In this document: in pieces, positions 31,038 to 34,661 of the stretch
Position numbering within the stretch: position 1 is the stretch's first letter
Layout: each line of letters starts with the position of its first letter
NCBI RefSeq assembly: GCF_002939985.1
Contig: NZ_MDFM01000036.1
Location: 1-34,661, forward strand
Source: Xanthomonas hortorum pv. cynarae
GTDB lineage: Bacteria; Pseudomonadota; Gammaproteobacteria; Xanthomonadales; Xanthomonadaceae
DNA: 34,661 nt
Direction: 5' to 3'
Notes under the pieces: model-generated
The model's database searches: none
Told to the model about the DNA's origin: nothing
What the model saw: the letters and a program-made list of their open reading frames with translations, nothing else
Made by a program: the position numbers and the translations under genes

Positions 31038-32368
31038 ACCGCATCCGACAACGAGGTAAACGTAAAGTCGCGCAGCCGCATCGGCGGGATCATCATCACG
31101 AAGCTGGATTCGTCACCGGCCACGCGCACCGGCTTGCCCAACTCGTCGATGTTGTTGAGCATGATCACCGGCGATTCGTTGAAGCGGAAATTCTTCACCG
31201 GGTATTTGATCTGCCCGTTCTCGATGTAGAAGGTGCCGTCGCGGGTGAGGCCGGTGAGCAGCACGGTCTGCGGGTCGACCATGCGGATGTACCAGGTGCG
31301 CGTGACCAGGATGCCCTTTTCGGTGCCGCGCACCAGCTCGGCGATGTTCTTGTCGCCGCCGGCCATCAGCAGGTTGCCCGGCTCGCCGATCGCGCGCTTG
31401 CCGTTCTTCTGGGCCCAGTAGCGCGAATACTGCAGGTTGGCGATCTTGCCGTTTTCCACGATCGACATCTTCTCGCGCGGCAGGCCCTCTTCGTCCCACG
31501 GCAACACTGCGGCACGCGCATCCCACGGGTCGGCGGTGATGTTCACGCGCGGGTCGTAGACCTGCTCGCCGAGCTTGTTGCCGCCGCCCTTCTTGGACAG
31601 GAAGCTGCGGCCTTCATCGGCGCGGCGTGCGTCGAAGAAATTCATCATGAACGAGATCAACCCCGCAGCGGCGGCCGGCTCCAGAATCACCGTGTACTTG
31701 CCCGGCTCCAGCGCCTTGGCCTCGGCCGAATCGCTGGCCTTGCGCATGGCGATGCGGATGTCCTGCTCTGCCTTGAAGTCGGCGGCATCCTTCAAGTTGC
31801 GCCCCACCCAGCCCGAGCCGCGGCCGTCTTCGGTACGCACGGTGCAGGTGTAGTCGAAACGTGCGCCACGCTGGTAGCCGAAATTGCCCTTGCTGTTTGC
31901 GAATGCGGTGAAGCTTTGGCCATCCTCGAGAAAGCCGGCAGCGATCAGCCCTTTGCCCTTGCACGGGGCGATCGAATCGGCGGCGACCTGCGCGCGAAAC
32001 GCCGGGTCGATGGCCGCGGTGGAGTCGCTGAAGGTCGGGCTGGCGGTATAGGTTTGCTTCTCGACCGCCGGCATGAATTCCGGATTTTCCGGCGCCAGCC
32101 GGGCCAGATCTTCGGCACGCCGCACCACGCGTTCCAGCGCGGCGTCGTCGAACTCATTGATGGTGGCGATGCCCACGCGCTTGCCGAACGCCACCTGCAC
32201 CTGCAGGTCGGTGTTGTCGACGATGCCGCTGGTGGACACGTTGTTGAGTGCGAAACGGATATTGCCGTCGATCGCGCCGGTGAGCGTGGCGGTGCACTCA
32301 TCGGCCTTGGACAACTTGATGACCTTGTCCAGAATGGCCTTGGCCTGCGCTTCGGTAAGGATGCTCAT
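31034..32368 (-). CDS. TldE/PmbA-like metalloprotease subunit
   Basis: A 444-residue TldE/PmbA homologue, the partner subunit of the TldD/TldE protease that degrades or matures small peptides (in E. coli, microcin B17 and CcdA). N-terminal MSILTEAQAKAILDKVIKLS has no signal sequence. LEPGKYTVILEPAAAAGLIS, the mid-protein GKIANLQYSRYWAQKNGKRA and the C-terminal strands are family features. TldE lacks the HExxxH zinc motif, as expected. GGAGA lies ten bases before the ATG at 32368. It is 15 bases after tldD and its TGA overlaps the DUF4159 GTG. Confidence 0.85.
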   Translation of the reverse strand: MSILTEAQAKAILDKVIKLSKADECTATLTGAIDGNIRFALNNVSTSGIVDNTDLQVQVAFGKRVGIATINEFDDAALERVVRRAEDLARLAPENPEFMPAVEKQTYTASPTFSDSTAAIDPAFRAQVAADSIAPCKGKGLIAAGFLEDGQSFTAFANSKGNFGYQRGARFDYTCTVRTEDGRGSGWVGRNLKDAADFKAEQDIRIAMRKASDSAEAKALEPGKYTVILEPAAAAGLISFMMNFFDARRADEGRSFLSKKGGGNKLGEQVYDPRVNITADPWDARAAVLPWDEEGLPREKMSIVENGKIANLQYSRYWAQKNGKRAIGEPGNLLMAGGDKNIAELVRGTEKGILVTRTWYIRMVDPQTVLLTGLTRDGTFYIENGQIKYPVKNFRFNESPVIMLNNIDELGKPVRVAGDESSFVMMIPPMRLRDFTFTSLSDAV

Positions 32369-32383
32369 ATGGGTTTCTCCTGA

Positions 32384-34018
32384 TCAGCCGAGCGAGCGGG
32401 CGGTGTTGATGACGTTGATGCCGTCGAAACGGGCGGTGGACGAGCCGTGCGAGACCGCCGAGGACTGGCTGGGCTGGCCCTTGCCGTCGAAGAACGAGCC
32501 GCCCATGCGGTAATCGCGTTGATCGGCCACTGCGCTGCAGGCGTTCCAGAATTCCGGGGTGCGGATCTGGTAGGCCACGTCCTCAAGCATGCGGGTGATC
32601 GCGCCGTTCTTGATTTCGTAGAACAGCTGGCCACCGAACTGCGCGTTGTAGCGCTGCTGGTCGATGGAAAACGAGCCGTCGCCGATGATGTAGATGCCGT
32701 TTTCCACGTTCTTGATCAGGTCGCTCACGCTCAGCGGCGTCTTGCCGGCCGCCAGCGAGACATTGGCCATGCGCTGGAACTGCACGCTCGACCACGAGTC
32801 GGCGTAGCAGCAGCCATCGGAGGCGGTCTTGCCGAGGATATGCGCCTGATCGCGAATGGCCTGGTAGTCCACCAGCTTGCCGTCGCGGATCAGATCCCAC
32901 TGTTTGGTCTTGACGCCTTCATCGTCGTAGCCCACCGCGCCCAGGCTGCCGGGCTGGAGCTTGTCGGCCAGGATATGCACCTTGTCGCTGCCGTACTGGA
33001 AGCCGGCCTTGAGCTTGTCGAGCGTGGCGAAACTGGTGCCGGCGTAGTTGGCCTCGTAGCCGAGCACGCGGTCCAGTTCCAGCGGGTGGCCGACCGATTC
33101 GTGGATGGTGAGCCAGGTGTGCGAGGGGTCCAGCACCAGGTCGTACTTGCCCGGTTTCACAGACGGCGCCTTGAGCTTTTCCTGCGCCTGCTTGGCCGCC
33201 GCAATGGCGTCTTCCTTCATGTCGTAGGACAGGCCGTAATTGACCACGCCGTTGGGCGAGACGAACTTGCCCGAGGCCGCGCCATCCAGATATTCGTAGC
33301 CCAGGCCCATCGGTGCGGAGAGTCCGTCGCGGGTGCGGAACTTGCCGCTGGCCTTGTCGATGGCAGTCACGCTCATCGGCGCCCAGATGCGGTGCACGTC
33401 CTGATCGATGTAGGAACCATCGGTGCTGGCGAAGTACTTCTGCTCGTTGACCACGAACAGCATCGAGTTGACGAAGTTGGCGCCGGCCGCGGTGGCGGCG
33501 GCATTGACGCCGAGCAGCAGGTCGACCTTGTCCTTGATCGGAACTTCCATCGCGTTCTTCTTGATCGGGGTCTTCCAGCTCACCTCGCCCACGCCGGGCG
33601 TTGGCGCCAGTTGCACGGGGGTGCCCTGCACCTTGGCATTGGCCTTGGCGATCGCGGCGGCCTGCGATGCGGCCTTGGCCACGCCCTGTTCGGTGAGATC
33701 GTTGGTGGCGGCAAAGCCCCAGGCACCGGCCACGAGGACGCGGATGCCGGCACCGATGGATTCGGTGTTGACCACGTTCTGCACCTTGTCCTCGCGGGTG
33801 ATCACGAACTGGCGCAGATAGCGGCCGATGCGCACATCGCAATAGCTCGCACCGGCCTGACGGGCGGCGTTGAGGCCGGCATCGGCCAGGCGCTTCTTGC
33901 GGCCCACATCCAGTTGCGTCAACAACTGCTCGGCGGCAATGGCCTTGCCGAAGTAGGCGGGCACGATCAGCCCACCCATGGTCAGCCCGGTCAGGGCCAG
34001 GAAATCACGTCGTTGCAC
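32384..34018 (-). CDS. TldD-like zinc metalloprotease subunit with Tat signal
   Basis: A 544-residue TldD homologue. The zinc motif HESVGH is at residues 306-311 (HExxxH), and MGLGYEYLDGAASGKFV and QPGSLGAVGYDDEG are family elements. The start is taken as GTG at 34018, with GGGAAG seven bases upstream, giving VQRRDFLALTGLTMGG, a Tat-type signal with twin arginines at residues 3-4 and a cut near AIAAE. The open frame continues to 34231 with ATGs but lacks family features. E. coli TldD is cytosolic, so a Tat signal is unusual. TldE follows in the same operon without a signal. Confidence 0.85.
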   Translation of the reverse strand: MQRRDFLALTGLTMGGLIVPAYFGKAIAAEQLLTQLDVGRKKRLADAGLNAARQAGASYCDVRIGRYLRQFVITREDKVQNVVNTESIGAGIRVLVAGAWGFAATNDLTEQGVAKAASQAAAIAKANAKVQGTPVQLAPTPGVGEVSWKTPIKKNAMEVPIKDKVDLLLGVNAAATAAGANFVNSMLFVVNEQKYFASTDGSYIDQDVHRIWAPMSVTAIDKASGKFRTRDGLSAPMGLGYEYLDGAASGKFVSPNGVVNYGLSYDMKEDAIAAAKQAQEKLKAPSVKPGKYDLVLDPSHTWLTIHESVGHPLELDRVLGYEANYAGTSFATLDKLKAGFQYGSDKVHILADKLQPGSLGAVGYDDEGVKTKQWDLIRDGKLVDYQAIRDQAHILGKTASDGCCYADSWSSVQFQRMANVSLAAGKTPLSVSDLIKNVENGIYIIGDGSFSIDQQRYNAQFGGQLFYEIKNGAITRMLEDVAYQIRTPEFWNACSAVADQRDYRMGGSFFDGKGQPSQSSAVSHGSSTARFDGINVINTARSLG

Positions 34019-34386
34019 GGGCAACTTCCCAATAGTCCCGCGCGGCGCGCAGGTAGTGTGGTGACGCACAGATGGGTATCTGCACGGTATCGCCGATTCT
34101 TGCCGGGCAATGAACGCTGCGTCAAATGACTTTCGACATGGGTGTGGGTAAATGCTGTGCCCGCATAGAGTGAGTGGCACAACATGCATACAGGTGTGGC
34201 GAGCGCGGCCGACAGCGTGCGATGGATGCATTTGCGCGGGGGCACGTAGCGGATGCCATGCATGCTTGCCTTAGCGACGATTATGCGATGCGCTATCAGC
34301 ACACATCACGCCATCATGCGCAGTATTTGCTTCACAGGTTCAGAGCGGCTGACAAACTAAGGAGATGATCTGCGCGCTGGCTGCGG
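34019..34386. other. Upstream region of the tldD operon
   Basis: This region should hold the promoter of the long operon; no confident -35/-10 pair is seen. The two + frames at 34174-34368 and similar have no ribosome site. AGAGCGGCTGA at 34342-34352 recurs near other repeat copies. The stretch is otherwise unremarkable. Confidence 0.4.
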
Positions 34387-34494
34387 GGCCTTTGCCCGCC
34401 TACCATCGCGGGACACGCCGCAAGTACGTCCGTGTAGGCTCTTACGCGGCATCCATGCTGCGTAAGGTCCCGCGACGGTGAGCGGGCAAGGACC
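34387..34494 (+). repeat. Palindromic intergenic repeat, copy 6 (core type A, forward)
   Basis: Arms 34387-34414 and 34467-34494 are largely complementary with several mismatches (TTGCCCGC.TACCATCGCGGGAC). The core is type A, nearly identical to copy 1, including ACGCCGCAAGTACGTCCGTG. Confidence 0.8.
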
Positions 34495-34637
34495 AGTCGA
34501 GATGGTAGGTGTGCATGGTTGCAAGCGAGGCATGACGTGTGCTGTTTGAATAACGCCGCGTCGGATCATCTTCGTAACGCAAGGCGATCAACCTGCAGGC
34601 TTTAAAAAGCTACCGACTCACTCTCTGGTGCGGTGTC

Positions 34638-34661
34638 CTCGCCGCTTGCGGGACCGTGTGG
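34638..34661 (-). repeat. Palindromic intergenic repeat, copy 7 (core type B, reverse, truncated by window end)
   Basis: CGCTTGCGGGACCGTGTGG at the window end matches the reverse of copy 4 from its arm into the type B core. It faces copy 6 in opposite orientation, 143 bases away. Confidence 0.65.

Overview
The window looks like Xanthomonas chromosome (Lysobacterales, plant-associated Gammaproteobacteria). This rests on high GC, a HrpX-type plant-inducible-promoter (PIP) box in front of a secreted-effector-like gene, a SymE-type toxin locus, many Tat and lipoprotein signals, and several copies of a palindromic intergenic repeat. No rRNA, tRNA or CRISPR array was seen. The assignment comes from recognised protein families, not from a database search.

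Region 1 (1-3.7 kb) is accessory DNA. It has the 3' end of a probable IS5-family transposase, a symE-like toxin gene broken by one extra C in a C-tract, and a small hypothetical gene. After these come a candidate type III effector (1361-2251) with a perfect TTCGG-N15-TTCGC box 71 bases upstream, and a small membrane protein. The effector block is bracketed by an intact minus-strand gene (3284-3730) and a duplicated copy of that gene's last 29 or so codons (1114-1203), which looks like the scar of a modular insertion.

Region 2 (3.9-20 kb) is mostly ordinary metabolism and stress genes: an S9 peptidase lipoprotein, a DoxX/HxlR divergent pair, a RibD/DHFR-like reductase, CsbD, a triple-PAS LuxR-type regulator and a membrane protein. 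An almost identical 29-base dyad lies upstream of csbD and between the regulator and the membrane-protein gene, which suggests a small local regulon. Next are an HDOD protein, an emfourin-type inhibitor overlapping an M4 peptidase that has lost its HExxH region, a nonsense-mutated NAD(P)-binding gene, a Nudix hydrolase, an HSL-type esterase, a host-attachment-like protein with a thioredoxin, and a ProP-like MFS transporter.

Region 3 (20-22.9 kb) holds an SRPBCC protein, an EcsC protein and a DUF938 methyltransferase among several large palindromic repeats.

Region 4 (22.9-34 kb) is one long minus-strand gene series: Tat-signal TldD, TldE, DUF4159, MoxR ATPase, DUF58, a 25-codon ORF, a BatA-like membrane protein, a DUF4175 membrane protein and a large membrane protein. 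Most junctions overlap as ATGA or GTGA, so translation is probably coupled. The set looks like a MoxR-chaperoned envelope system joined to a TldD/TldE protease in which only TldD carries a visible export signal.

The most notable observations are the effector with its PIP box and duplication scar, the paired dyads around the PAS-LuxR gene, the repeat family with locus-specific but self-complementary arms, the deleted M4 peptidase beside its inhibitor, and the TldD/E-MoxR operon.
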